Source of the DNA: Acanthosoma haemorrhoidale
Lineage: Eukaryota > Arthropoda > Insecta > Hemiptera > Acanthosomatidae
Direction of reading: 5' to 3'
DNA length: 64,000 bases
Assembly (NCBI GenBank): GCA_930367205.1
Contig: OV884011.1
Location: 38,267,754-38,331,753 of the forward strand
The first letter of the stretch is position 1. Every line of letters begins with the position of its first letter. The notes beneath the pieces are model-generated. The model was not told where the DNA came from and searched no databases. It worked only from the letters and a program-made list of their open reading frames with translations. Below are positions 10,730 through 20,642 of this stretch, piece after piece. The position numbers and the translations under genes were made by a program.

Positions 10730-12735
10730 TTAATTAATATAAATTGATGAAAGTTGGTACCTACATGGATAGAGAACCTCATCCTTTTTAGTTCGATTTT
10801 CTTTGAACCATGAAGAATTAATCGTTATTTTATAAGCATCTTGGTACATTGTTTTATATTCAGAGTGATGCATGGTTATCTTAGGAAGTTCTGAAAAACA
10901 TTTGTTATTAGATATATTTACAAAGGATATAGGAGGTAAGTAAATAGTATTATTTTTGTTGCAATTGTCTAACTTACGATTGTTAATAATAATATATGAA
11001 TTTATATCGTGGATATAATTAATATTGGATAGTTTATGTCGAGTATAATTACATTGAACTGTAGAACCTAATAATATAATATTTTGTTTATACATTCATT
11101 AAGCAGTAAAGCAGGGTTAGTTCAATAATAGTTATTCATAATATAGATACAATTAATGTTATAAAGATTATCATTTTTTTTCTTAGTACTAGTGTTTTTG
11201 GGATATCAATAGAATAATAAAGATTAGTTTTATTTACAGGAATTGGTATGAGCAAATAGGTTCTTACATTTGGTTCTGCTAGTGGCAGGTCTACAAATAC
11301 ATGGAGTATTTCCTCATGTGTAATACAATATATTTTGCTCATAACCCATAATATTTCTGATTTTCTTGGAGATAATGTTACATTTTGGTTTATGTCTTAG
11401 CGTTGAGTCATTTAGTTTGTTATATAAGTGTGTTAAAGTTATATAAATACCTTGAAAGGCTACTTCTTTACCAATTGTCGGGTCGTCACGAGGGGGGTGC
11501 CTAGTTACCCTAGCCCTGGTGACGAAGTGAGGGTTGATTAGGTTATGACCTGGACAATTGTTTCATGACGGGTCTTACTATCTGACTCCATATTTGATAG
11601 GTATGTGCCCCGACAATGCACTATGTTCAGGAGAAGAGGTATAGGGTAGGTAGTGTAGGTAGTTTGTGTGGTCTTGGAATGACCACGAATTCACACTCGT
11701 TATCTGAGGGTAGGCGAAATCCGTCCGGATCCCAAAGGCGAGTGTGAACCGGAGAGAGGCAAACTGGATTGCCGTGGGAGACACCACTAGGTAAATTTTG
11801 TAGGCCCACGACAACCGTTGTCCGCGGGGGAGAGGTCTCTCCCAAGGAGCTGCTAGTTTTAGCGAGGCGAAGGCAGAGAATCCCACTAGTAGAGTGTGGG
11901 GTCTGACAAGGCCGGACTAAAACATAGCAAGGTTAGGAAGAGAGGTCTAGAGGTTTTCATAAATGATAAGGCCAAGTTTTGAAACATCAGTGAAGACTCA
12001 AATTCATCAGTTAGAGAGCCGTCGTGACAATGATTTACAGGCCAAACCCCGGGTCTATTTATACCTGGCGTGCCTTGTTAGTACCCAATAATGTGAGGTT
12101 TTATTGTGCCCAATGAGATCCCAGTATGTGGTGGACCTTTGTTAACGTAGTGACTCAGGCCTCGTCGGGGTCGCTTGCTACCTGCTCTGGGTAAGGTTTT
12201 CCAGCTTCTAACTAGTTTATTTGCAGCTGCGTCTTTTATTGTTTACAACATTTACAATTACTTATGGTTTGGTAATTATTTACATTTGTTTAAATTAATT
12301 TAAAACACATTATAACCAATTTACAATATATATATAATAGAGTATAGGATGATTTATCTTATGTAGTTAGCGGTCGCTACACCAATGTTTATCATATAGC
12401 CTCTACCCTAATTAAAATTTTCATTTATTAATTTAATATCCGTCTTAAAAGTCTCTATAATTTGTTTATTCGTGTTTACTGTCTTGGTCAATATTATGTT
12501 TGATATTATAGTTGTTACGTTTAACTTCACTAATGACATTGTCATAATGTTGTTTGTCCGTAGCGTCCATAGTACCAGTTAGACAGCTAATAGCCGTTCC
12601 TAGTCCATTTATCAATCCACGTCTTTGTCTTCTATTATGATTTCTCAGTAAGTCAATTTTATTCTTGGTTCCATGTATCATATCTAGTAACAAAGGGTAG
12701 GTTGTTATTGTAGAGTAGAGTATGTTTTTGTACAT
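10730..12735 (-). pseudogene. Errantivirus envelope (env) remnant, split by a solo LTR
   Basis: The 12466-12735 segment has a dibasic furin-type site (RRQRR, 12633-12619) directly followed by GLINGLG, a fusion-peptide pattern typical of errantivirus and baculovirus F-like envelope proteins. After the LTR insertion (11476-12381) the env reading resumes at 11136-11342 with a hydrophobic membrane segment, and at 10730-11095 with a Cys- and Asn-rich segment carrying several N-glycosylation sequons. The pieces are in different frames and separated by stops, so the gene is broken. The upstream surface-subunit part is missing or unrecognisable. Confidence 0.8.
11476..12381 (-). mobile_element. Solo LTR (copy B of LTR family 1), inserted in env
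   Basis: 906 bp, reverse orientation relative to copies A and C: on the plus strand it starts TGTCGGGTCGTCACG and ends GCGGTCGCTACA. A perfect 5-bp duplication CCAAT flanks it (11471-11475 and 12382-12386). On its own strand it carries a TATA box GTATAAATAG near 12054-12066. It lies inside the errantivirus env, so it inserted after that element. Open frames of 102 and 72 codons in it are incidental. Confidence 0.93.
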
Positions 12736-12989
12736 TGGTTAGTTCTGAGTCTAATGTTATGAAAGTGGTATGTTTTGAAGTATTTTTAAATTACTTTTAC
12801 ATTGTTTAACATGTAGTGTACCATTCCGTTAATGTCAGTCAGGTCAGTTACTTTTAGAGAAGTTGTTGTGGTCCATAGAATTGTCCGAATCAGCACAAGT
12901 GTCTTTATTGTTATGTGAAACATATTTTCGGTGTGTCAGACGTTTCTTACGAGGTCGTTTAATATTGCTAGCATGCGATTGCTTTATTT

Positions 12990-13499
12990 CATTTTTATCT
13001 CTATATTTTTACTGGTTTATAAAAATAATCATCCTTTCCATGGGTAGTAGTTTTTATCATTAATTGTTCATCAGAAATTGTCGGAATGTCTTTCCGATTT
13101 TGGTTTAGATTTTCTGTTCGATCAGTCTTTTCTTTTATTATTTTTGTCTTTATTAAGTCATTGATAATTTCTTTCATTAAGTAGGGAAGTAGTGTGATTT
13201 TCTCAGCTTGTTGTAAGTTTTAAGAGTTCCTCTGTGTGCAGTTTTTCCAGTGTGATAGTTGGTTATTAATTCTAATTGTTCTTCTTTGTTTTTCTATGTC
13301 TTTTGCTATATTTGTATATCTCTTTAATTTCACAGGTGGGTAATTGTCTGGTATCGTACGTGATATTATCTCAAATGTTTCGTCGTACCAAGTATTCAGT
13401 ATGGTAAGGATGAGTCACAGTAGATTCTATAAGTGGTTTTCGGTTGTAGAATTTTTCAAACACTTCTTGTATGTTTTGTTGGTTTTGTATAGTCAGTTC
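12990..13499 (-). pseudogene. Errantivirus integrase zinc-binding region remnant
   Basis: About 13254-13190 on the minus strand reads HTGKTAHRGTLKTYNKLRKS and then HYFP, matching the HxxxxxHxG...YYWP pattern at the N terminus of Ty3/gypsy integrases. The sequence downstream is rich in Lys and Asn but shifts frame repeatedly, and neither the Cys pair nor the DDE core is recognisable. It sits between the protease and env remnants, as expected for pol order. Confidence 0.65.
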
Positions 13500-13504
13500 A
13501 TGTC

Positions 13505-14421
13505 TGTAGTGACCGCTAACTACACCAGATAAATCCCCCTATACTCTATTATAATACCTATATATATGTTGTAAATTAATTTAAACAAATGTAAATAATA
13601 TAAATAAATCATTGTCAATGTTGTAAACAATAAAGACGCAGCTGCAAGCCAATTAGTTATAGGAGCTGGGCCACCCACTACCCGTGGCAGGTACTAAGCG
13701 AACCAAACCAGGGCTGAAGACCCCGGCCAGGTATCAGTGACATATCTCTTTGTCAAAGAACAAAGAACACCACATACTAAACTGGCATTGGGTACAATAA
13801 AACCGAAGCTGATTGGCTACTTACGAAGCCAGCTGGGTATATAAGACCCGCGGTTTGGGGCTGTAATTCATTCTCCCGACGACGCCCTAACGGATGGCTT
13901 GCAGCTGCGGTGATGTTCGAGAACTTGGCCTTCTCATTTATGAAATCCTGTGGACCTGTCTTCCTAACCTCGCTATGTTTTTAGTCCGGCCTCGTCAGAC
14001 CCCACACTCTCCTAGTGGGATTCTCTGCCTTCGCCTCGCTAAAACTAGCATCTCCTTGGGAAAGACCTCTCCCTCACGGACAACGGTTGTCGTGGCCCTG
14101 CGAAATTACCTAGCAGTGTCTCCCACGACATTCCAGTCTGCCCCTCTCCGGTTCACACTCGCATTTGGGATCCGGACGGATTTCGCCTACCCTCAGGTAC
14201 CGAGTTTGAATTAGTGGCCATTCCAAGACCACACAAACTACCCACACTAACTACCCTATACCTCTTCTCCTGAACATAGTGCATATGTTGGGGCACATAC
14301 CTATCAAATATGGAGTCAGATAGTCCGTCATGAAACGATTGTCCAGGTTATAAACTTAATCAACCCTCACTTCGTCATCAGGGCTAGGGTAACTAGCCAC
14401 CCCCCTCGTGACGACCCGACA
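13505..14421 (+). mobile_element. Solo LTR (copy C of LTR family 1), inserted in pol
   Basis: 917 bp from TGTAGTGACCGCTAACTACA to CGACCCGACA, with a perfect 5-bp duplication ATGTC (13500-13504 and 14422-14426). It contains an ATTGGCT box, a TATA box near 13838-13845, and AATAAA near the 5' part. It interrupts the errantivirus pol region. It lies head to head with copy B, 1.1 kb away, so the two LTR promoters point away from each other. Confidence 0.94.
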
Positions 14422-14426
14422 ATGTC

Positions 14427-15205
14427 TTTGTTTCCCAAATGGTTTTGAAAAGTTAATAGCTTTTTTTCCTTTTTTTATGATTAGTTGGTGTTTTTCTATA
14501 TTAACTATTTTTTCGTCGTTTACAATCCAGATTTGATCATTATATGATTTTTGCGAATGTATCGTTGCTCCGCATGTACTTATCTGGTAATTTTCTGTTG
14601 ATGTAATTTTCATTGGTTCGAAGTCTTCCATGTCACTGTCATCAATATAGTTAGTTTCGTCTTCTTTATTTTGAGTGTCTTTGTTTTTTTCTTTTTCTGT
14701 TGTTGTTTTATTTTCCGTTTTATTTTCCATTTTATTTTCCGTTTCATTTTCCGATTTATTTTCCGTTTCATTTTCCGACTTATTTTCCGAGTATTTTTGG
14801 TCTCTTTTTTCTTCTAATTTAATACCGTTTATTATTATTTTGTCATTATGACATTTTATTTCCTTCATTGTTTCGTATCCTAACAGAATATCGAAACGGT
14901 TGCTGAATGAATATATTAACTTTTTAACCTTTGCACTAATTCCTAACAGCGGGTAAAAGTCTATTGTTGCACTATGTGTACCTTTAGCTTTTCCCGTCGG
15001 AATTTTAATAACAAAGTCTTCTCGATTAATTTTTGTTCCCTTGGGTAATGCATTTGGATTAATATAATTTTTAGAAGCTCCGGTGTCAATTAGCCAAGTT
15101 TTGCCTTTTTTATCTTTAATTTTCGGTAACGAGTCCGTGTAACTTAAATGATATTCTGGTTTAAAGGAGGCGGATTGTTGTTGTTCGTGCCGTAGTTTAA
15201 AAAAA
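14427..15205 (-). pseudogene. Errantivirus aspartic protease and acidic linker remnant
   Basis: One frame is open from about 15205 down to the LTR insertion at 14426. It has the retroviral protease active site LIDTGASKNYI (about 15097-15065) and a later DILLGYE in place of the usual ILLGxD/ILGxD flap-end motif. After it follows a low-complexity segment made of 12-bp repeats (14695-14790, repeated ENKSENET) and an acidic region. This is the best preserved part of the errantivirus, but gag upstream and pol downstream are broken. Confidence 0.85.
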
Positions 15206-15569
15206 TTATTTCTTTAGCTTATAAGTAATTTAAACGTTCAGTAAGTAATTGTATTTGGTTGTCTTTATCGTTTTCCGTATAATGAACTCTGTTACTCGCG
15301 GTTCTCATGGAGACAGTTTGGTTCTCTTTTTGTTGTTCGTTTTGACTAATTTCTTGTTGTGGTTTGTTGAAGTACTGTCTTTGTTCGATTGGTTGTGTCT
15401 CTCGGTTATAGTTTGTCGTATACCGTTGGTAATTTTTTTGCGGTTTTTGTTGTTGTATTTGGTCTAGTCTTTGTTCCCACGTTCTTTTAAAATTGGGATC
15501 ATAATTTTTTTCTTGATAGTTGGGATTTTTCTGTTGTTGTTTATAATACTGTCGTCTAGGTTTTTGTCT

Positions 15570-15825
15570 TTAATTCTGTTATTAATTCGTCAATTGAATC
15601 ATAATTTCTTCTTCCACAAAATTTTGCTTGGTCTGTGAGTTTGTTTAATTCAGTGTAGCTCAGTAGTTGTCTTAAATTATATTCTCTGTGTGGGCTGTCT
15701 AATGCTCCTACTGTAGAGGTAACATATAATAATTGGTTTAAAAAAGTGACTAAGTCGCTTGGGTTTCCATTAAAATTCGGGGATTTGTTGAAAGTCAGTG
15801 GCTTTAATTACATAACTAGTTCCTT
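15570..15825 (-). pseudogene. Errantivirus gag remnant
   Basis: The minus strand encodes PNFNGNPSDLVTFLNQLLYV, which matches the FxGdpxxLxxFl motif of Ty3/gypsy Gag, followed by a helical region (LRQLLSYTELNKLTDQAKF). It is open for about 85 codons and then breaks; the Gln/Asn-rich sequence between it and the protease (15210-15560) is probably the decayed nucleocapsid and linker. Confidence 0.7.
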
Positions 15826-16142
15826 CCATTTCTGTAATGTTACTGATGTCATAAAGTCAGAATGTGAATAATAATTGTATTTACCATGTGAATGATGTCT
15901 TCAGTGAAGTCCAGTTTCCTTCAACTTCCTCAGATATATAACGAATTTCTTTAGGGTATTACCTGGTGAAAATCTATTGAAATAGATCATTGCCTAACAT
16001 CGGCGAAGTCCTGTCCTGAGGGGTTTCTTTCCAGAGGTATTTGCATCGGCCTTCTCACACTATTGGAGTGGTCTCACTGTCCGTTGCCAACTGAGGGATC
16101 TCTAAATGGTGGACTACCCTGAAGTTAGTGAGTATACTGCCA

Positions 16143-16162
16143 GGTGCCTGTTCGGGGCGCCA
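16143..16162 (-). other. Primer-binding site of the errantivirus
   Basis: Minus strand TGGCGCCCCGAACAGGCACC directly follows the LTR end, sharing one base with it, as in gypsy-type elements. TGGCGCC is complementary to the 3' end of tRNA-Lys-type primers used by many retroviruses and errantiviruses. Confidence 0.8.
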
Positions 16163-16501
16163 GTTAAATAATCTTTGTAGAGGAGAGGATTTCAAAAGAA
16201 AATAAAGAAAAGCTTTATTATGAAGTAAGAGCAATACACTGGTATATGCAAATATTAAGAGTTATGTTACTACATACTGGGTCGGGTGTTGGGGAACGAG
16301 TGTCAGGGAAACAAGTGGGGACCGGGACTAAATCTGAGAAGGGTAGTTCCGGGAATTAGGATGGAGGTCTTGGAAGGAATGCGGTTGCTTACTTAAAAAT
16401 ATCAGTGACTTTCATGAAGTCACGAAGCAGGTATACACTAGCTTCTACTATTAGCATTATATATAATATTAGCATTACAATATTCTTAGCATTATATAAC
16501 T
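16162..16501 (-). mobile_element. 5' LTR of the errantivirus (AGT..ACT type)
   Basis: 340 bp with AGT..ACT ends, as in gypsy-like errantiviruses. It is adjacent to the primer-binding site, which fixes it as the 5' LTR of the minus-strand element. A second copy of this LTR stands alone at 37848-38165 and is clearly alignable along its length (shared blocks include TTACTACATACTGGGT and GATGCGGTTGCTTACTTA). Confidence 0.88.
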
Positions 16502-16527
16502 GATGATTTGGGTGGTGGGGGAGGGGG

Positions 16528-16860
16528 TCAAGCTTGTTTTAGTGATGTATTTCTGTCGACAAGGGAGTACAGCTCTTGTAGACGCATATTGCTTTGTTGT
16601 AGTTTGAACATTGTGTTTAGACTTCGGGTTAGTAGAGCGCCTAAATACTCTCCAAAGAAACGAACACTCTGATTAGTTGGATACCACTCGTCAGAATTTG
16701 CTGACGTAACACGATTATGTCTGTGCACTGATCAGCACATTTCCCTTTCTGAAAGTGAAGCTTTGGCCTCATGCAGAGAGATAATTCTTAGCAAGGCTGC
16801 CCGGTCCCTAATTGACCCCTCCTCCTCCAGTAATTTTTGAATCTTCAATAAGAAAACAAA
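16528..16860 (-). pseudogene. Unidentified coding-like patch
   Basis: Two open segments read in succession on the minus strand: about 16855-16742 (contains LLRIISLHEAKASLSEREMC, then a stop) and 16728-16528 (contains DEWYPTNQSVRFFGEYLG and FKLQQSNMRLQELYSLVDRN). The composition is balanced, helical and coiled-coil-like, quite unlike the surrounding AT-rich shadows. An acceptor-like TTTCTTATTGAAG precedes the first segment. The errantivirus LTR begins 27 bases after the stop. It could be the last exon or a processed pseudogene of a host gene; I do not recognise the family. Confidence 0.35.
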
Positions 16861-16869
16861 CATTGTATC

Positions 16870-18048
16870 ATAATAATATAGATTAATTGTCACAACAGAG
16901 CGAATAGAGTGGCTTCACTGCCTCACGCTCTGGAAATGGCTAGTGGTTGACAAACCAAACGATGACTCATTCCTAGAGCGGAAGTTGAAGATAAATTCAC
17001 CACCGCCATGGGGATGGGCCGTTCTTATCGTGCTGACAGCTTTAATGATAACCTATCAAAGCTGTGGTTTAAAAGAGTTTTTATAATTTTTATTTTTTCT
17101 GTAATTCAGCAGTAGCATAACTAAAATAAAATAAATGTTACTAGGGTATTTTTATTGATTGCGGTTTGACGAAACAATTCCAACTGTAGTGTATTCTTAC
17201 AATTGACATAGTTCAAGTACAAGTGGTTTTGGCAGCACCAATTTATCATTATTTCATAATTTTTTAGACTCGATATATTGTCTGTAAATGTGAATTCTTC
17301 TTGAGTTGTCCATTGTACCTATGGACGTAAACATAAACGTATGGGGTGCGAATCCTCCACAAAATATTTTTATTCAGTGAGCGCTTTTGAAAACTATTTT
17401 ATCACGTAACGCCTAAAAGTCAATAACAGTATTACATATTAACATAATAACTCTTTGATAATAAACTAAGCACACTTTTTTTTAATAATAATTTTAAACA
17501 TAAACCGGTTTTCTTTCTCTGGGCAGTGTCGTCCCTATCAATCTAACAGGCGATGGTCTGAAGCATTAAGGAAGAAATATAAGGGAGAGTTTAGTGTTTT
17601 ACACGAAAGCAGCTGAGTTTCTCATTTACGTATAATTAGGCAATCTCTACATTTTTAATAAATTTTATTCTGAAATTGTACTCACATTATATTAATAAAT
17701 TACAGAAACTATTGAGGAGGCTTAAGTAAGATCTCACTGTTTGTTTGCAAGATCAGCAAAAAATCAAAGATCAGTAACTAACAATGAATGGATGAAAGTT
17801 CTCTTCCAAGACAATCAAGATAAAAACCAACTATTAACAAAAAAAAATGTACCTAACGATGAGATTAGTATTTGATACGTCATGTTCATGACCTGACACG
17901 AAAACGATAAAGTGACTCAACAAAAAGTTATTTTTAGTTCAACTTTCTAGTGCTCTTCAGGGAACGCTTCAAAAATCGGAATAGTCTTAAACTAATTTTA
18001 AACATGAAAATGTACGACTTAGGTATACATTCCAAGACTTACTTAAGG
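16870..18048. other. No gene recognised
   Basis: AT-rich, no supported coding or element signal. Confidence 0.5.
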
Positions 18049-18290
18049 TCATTCCAAGACCACATAAACTACCTATAAACCTACCTTGTACCTCTTCTCC
18101 TGAACATAGTGCTTTGTCGGGACACACACCTTCTAAAGATCTTATGGAGTCAGATCAAAGCGAATTAGGCTGCCCGCCGACTAGGTCGCGCTAGGACTAG
18201 GACTAGGATCACCGCTGTATCTCTTTCTTGGCGCTCGCCGGACGGCGGCTAAGAGGTTGTAGCGACCCTAGCCCGCGGTGGGCGTCTCCT
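18049..18290 (+). mobile_element. LTR family 1 fragment (copy F, variant 3' end)
   Basis: It starts within the conserved part (CATTCCAAGACCACATAAAC, then CTCTTCTCCTGAACATAGTG) and then follows the same alternative 3' sequence as copy E at 43830 (GTATCTCTTTCTTGRCGC, GCGGCYA, CCCTAGCCCGCGGYGGGCGTC) rather than that of copies A-D. The terminal CCCGACA is lost. 5'-truncated. Confidence 0.75.
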
Positions 18291-18299
18291 CCCCACTTT

Positions 18300-20400
18300 G
18301 GGGATACTCAGTCACGGGTAAAAACATAAGGGTCATTACATTAATTCTTAAATTGTAATTAATTTTATTATTAATGTAAGCACAGTTTTCGGGCGTTTTT
18401 ATATTATTTTTTTAATCAATGATTGTCGATTAGTTCTGAAGATGCCTATTGGTACATATTCGAGGTTACCTGGTGGAAGGTAAACAGCGTTGAGTGATTT
18501 GGGAGATATCTTCAAAACGAAAACAAGTTTTAACATCCGTATGTTTGATCGATAACGGTACAGCTTTTATTATTAATAGATAAAATAAAAGTTAGCTATT
18601 CACTTGAAGATTAATAATTTCTAATTGAATTAATGAAAAGCTACATAACTTCAATTAATTCTAACCATATTTATAACCTTCCTTTTTACAGCGAGTGGAA
18701 AAAGAGGGGAGAATGACTGGACACGTTTTTCATTCTTAGTCCTTAATCCAATTCTCGGATCGTTTTTGAAAAACACAAACCGTTTTCTAACTATGTTTTG
18801 AGTGTCTTGGAACAGATGTCTGAAAGTTTGAGTTTTGGTTTTAGGCGAGTTGGAACGGTAAAACTGTAAAACTGCTTATGTTCCCGCCAGTTTGATGATA
18901 GTTTGGAGTCGCGTTTAACACCTATTATACGTGCATGCGTTTAACACCCTTTATCAAGACCTGGTGTGAATTGGCTAGAGGTACTGAAAAACAGATAATA
19001 TGTCGAAAAGCTGTCTATAAATATAAATTTGACAAAATCATACACCTCTCTTTTGTCCTCCTACCCCGATACCCCAACAAATTCTACCGCTCAGTTTTTT
19101 CTTTTTGAATTGCTTTTTAATTTTCTTTTGTATTTCTCAAAGCTATTATTATATCTGGCATTTTTAAAAAGATCTTTTATTAGCTACTGATGCGACCTGT
19201 GAAATACATCATATATCAAATATCAAAAATAAATAATTATTTAATACGTTAAGTGGAATGAATACTAAACTAGTATTATATGATAGCAACAGTAAGTTAC
19301 CAATAAGATTGTATAGTTTCTTGAAAATTAATGTAGCTTCTTCAAATTAATGGACTTGGGAACCTGAAGTCTCTGTTAGCAAAGAGAATGCTGTTCGCTT
19401 ATGGTGTTGTACTCGTGAGAATAAGGTAAGGTCTGTCAAATTCAGAATTTACAAATGATCGACATCTTCAAGAGATAACCGTCAAGAGGAGGTAATGGGA
19501 CATACCGTCTTGAACATATACTGATATGATGAACTTGGGAAACCACATATTTATAATGACTGTTATGAGATTTGCCAATCATTGTGCTTGACTGTAAAAG
19601 TTTGTAAATAATAGACAGATATCAATTATCCTCGAAAATTTCCGAAGTATTGACTGATTATGAGTGAGGAATTAAGAAATTGTTGTTGTTTTTGAAAGCC
19701 ACAAAGCTGATTAATGTTTTGTAATGTACAAACCAATGTTCGGTTTACATTTTACTATCTTATTCTATCTTCTATACTTAATGAATAGAAGGCTAGAAAA
19801 GAAAATCATTAGGAAAGGGAAACTGTCACTATTAGCTTTAACAGACCTGATTATCTTTTTAATAATAAAAAAAATGGGTAGAAAACAAAAGATCAGCTGG
19901 AAATAGATAAAGGAAGTTCAAAAGGGGGGGGGGTAAAACCACTATGAAGTCGATTGCTTTGATGCACCCATGGCCCTTTAGAGTGGTTGAAGACATGTAT
20001 TATAAATAAATATAGCAGTCTTGGGCCTCCCCACTATAAATATTTATTACATCGCCGTTTTGTCGAATTCAGAAATCATCAGCACTTAAGTGCCAAATAT
20101 ATCAAAACCATTAAATGATATTAATTTATGAAACCATGGAAGTAAAGTTACGTAAATTTTGACATAAAACTGTTGAGCATTAAAAACAACGTAATCCTCT
20201 AGGCTACCTGGCCAACTAATACTATAACGATTATGCACGTGAAGTTTTCGGATAACCTCAAGATATCCTTCACTTTTTCCCACTGGTACCCTTTAACGGA
20301 ACCTATCTCCACCTCTTTCCCTGCTTCTCACGTTATCTCCCATTAGTGTGTGTTATTTATATTAACCCTATATTAGAATAATATACTTTAATAATAATAA
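18300..20400. other. No gene recognised
   Basis: AT-rich, no supported gene. Includes a short poly-G run at about 19925. Confidence 0.5.
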
Positions 20401-20560
20401 TATTAACTAGAAAAATAGAGAGGTGATACAAGAGACTATAACGAGATAGATACTGGAGAAGAGCGCGCTGGTATATAGCAGCTGTGCGGCCAAGGCCAGA
20501 GACAGCACCAGTACCCGCTCGCCCGCCGTAGGGGTAGCATGTGCCGTGTATGTCAGTACC

Positions 20561-20642
20561 ATGACAGGCCGCGAACCAGAATCATCGGCCCTCTGTGTCC
20601 ACCAGCAACACCAACAACAGCAGCAGGGCAACAATATGCAAG
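20561..20642 (+). CDS. Candidate first coding exon of an unidentified gene
   Basis: A GC-rich island (about 20420-20642) in very AT-rich DNA ends exactly at a consensus donor AAG|GTAAGT (20643). From ATG at 20561 (context ACCATGA) it reads MTGREPESSALCVHQQHQQQ, continuing Gln-rich to NNMQ with the donor in phase 1. The frame stays open without stops back to 20447, so a longer product is possible if initiation is further 5'. A second ATG at 20539 opens another frame that is also open to the donor. Gln/His runs are common in the N termini of insect transcription factors, but no DNA-binding domain or next exon is visible here. The opposite-strand open frame here is a shadow. Confidence 0.5.

Larger units (their letters stand above)
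10730..16501 (-). mobile_element. Decayed errantivirus (Ty3/gypsy endogenous retrovirus) with nested LTR insertions
   Basis: Read on the minus strand, the order is LTR (16501-16162), tRNA primer-binding site, leader, gag remnant, aspartic protease, integrase zinc-binding remnant, and env with a furin-type site and fusion peptide. This is the gag-pol-env order of insect errantiviruses (gypsy, 17.6, TED type). Reverse transcriptase and RNase H are not found between protease and integrase, so an internal deletion is likely. All genes carry stops and frame changes. Two younger solo LTRs (11476-12381 and 13505-14421) sit inside it. The 3' LTR is not recognisable. Confidence 0.88.

Noticed and set aside
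11136..11342. 68-codon minus-strand frame considered as an independent small membrane protein
   Set aside because: Its position and order fit the decayed errantivirus env on the far side of the inserted LTR, so it is treated as part of that remnant.
19924..19935. Poly-G run, and a similar one at 62781-62790
   Set aside because: Simple homopolymers without any associated structure.
20407..20634. 75-codon minus-strand frame with a Cys/Trp-rich start
   Set aside because: Shadow of the GC-rich plus-strand island; the plus strand has the consensus donor and the better reading.
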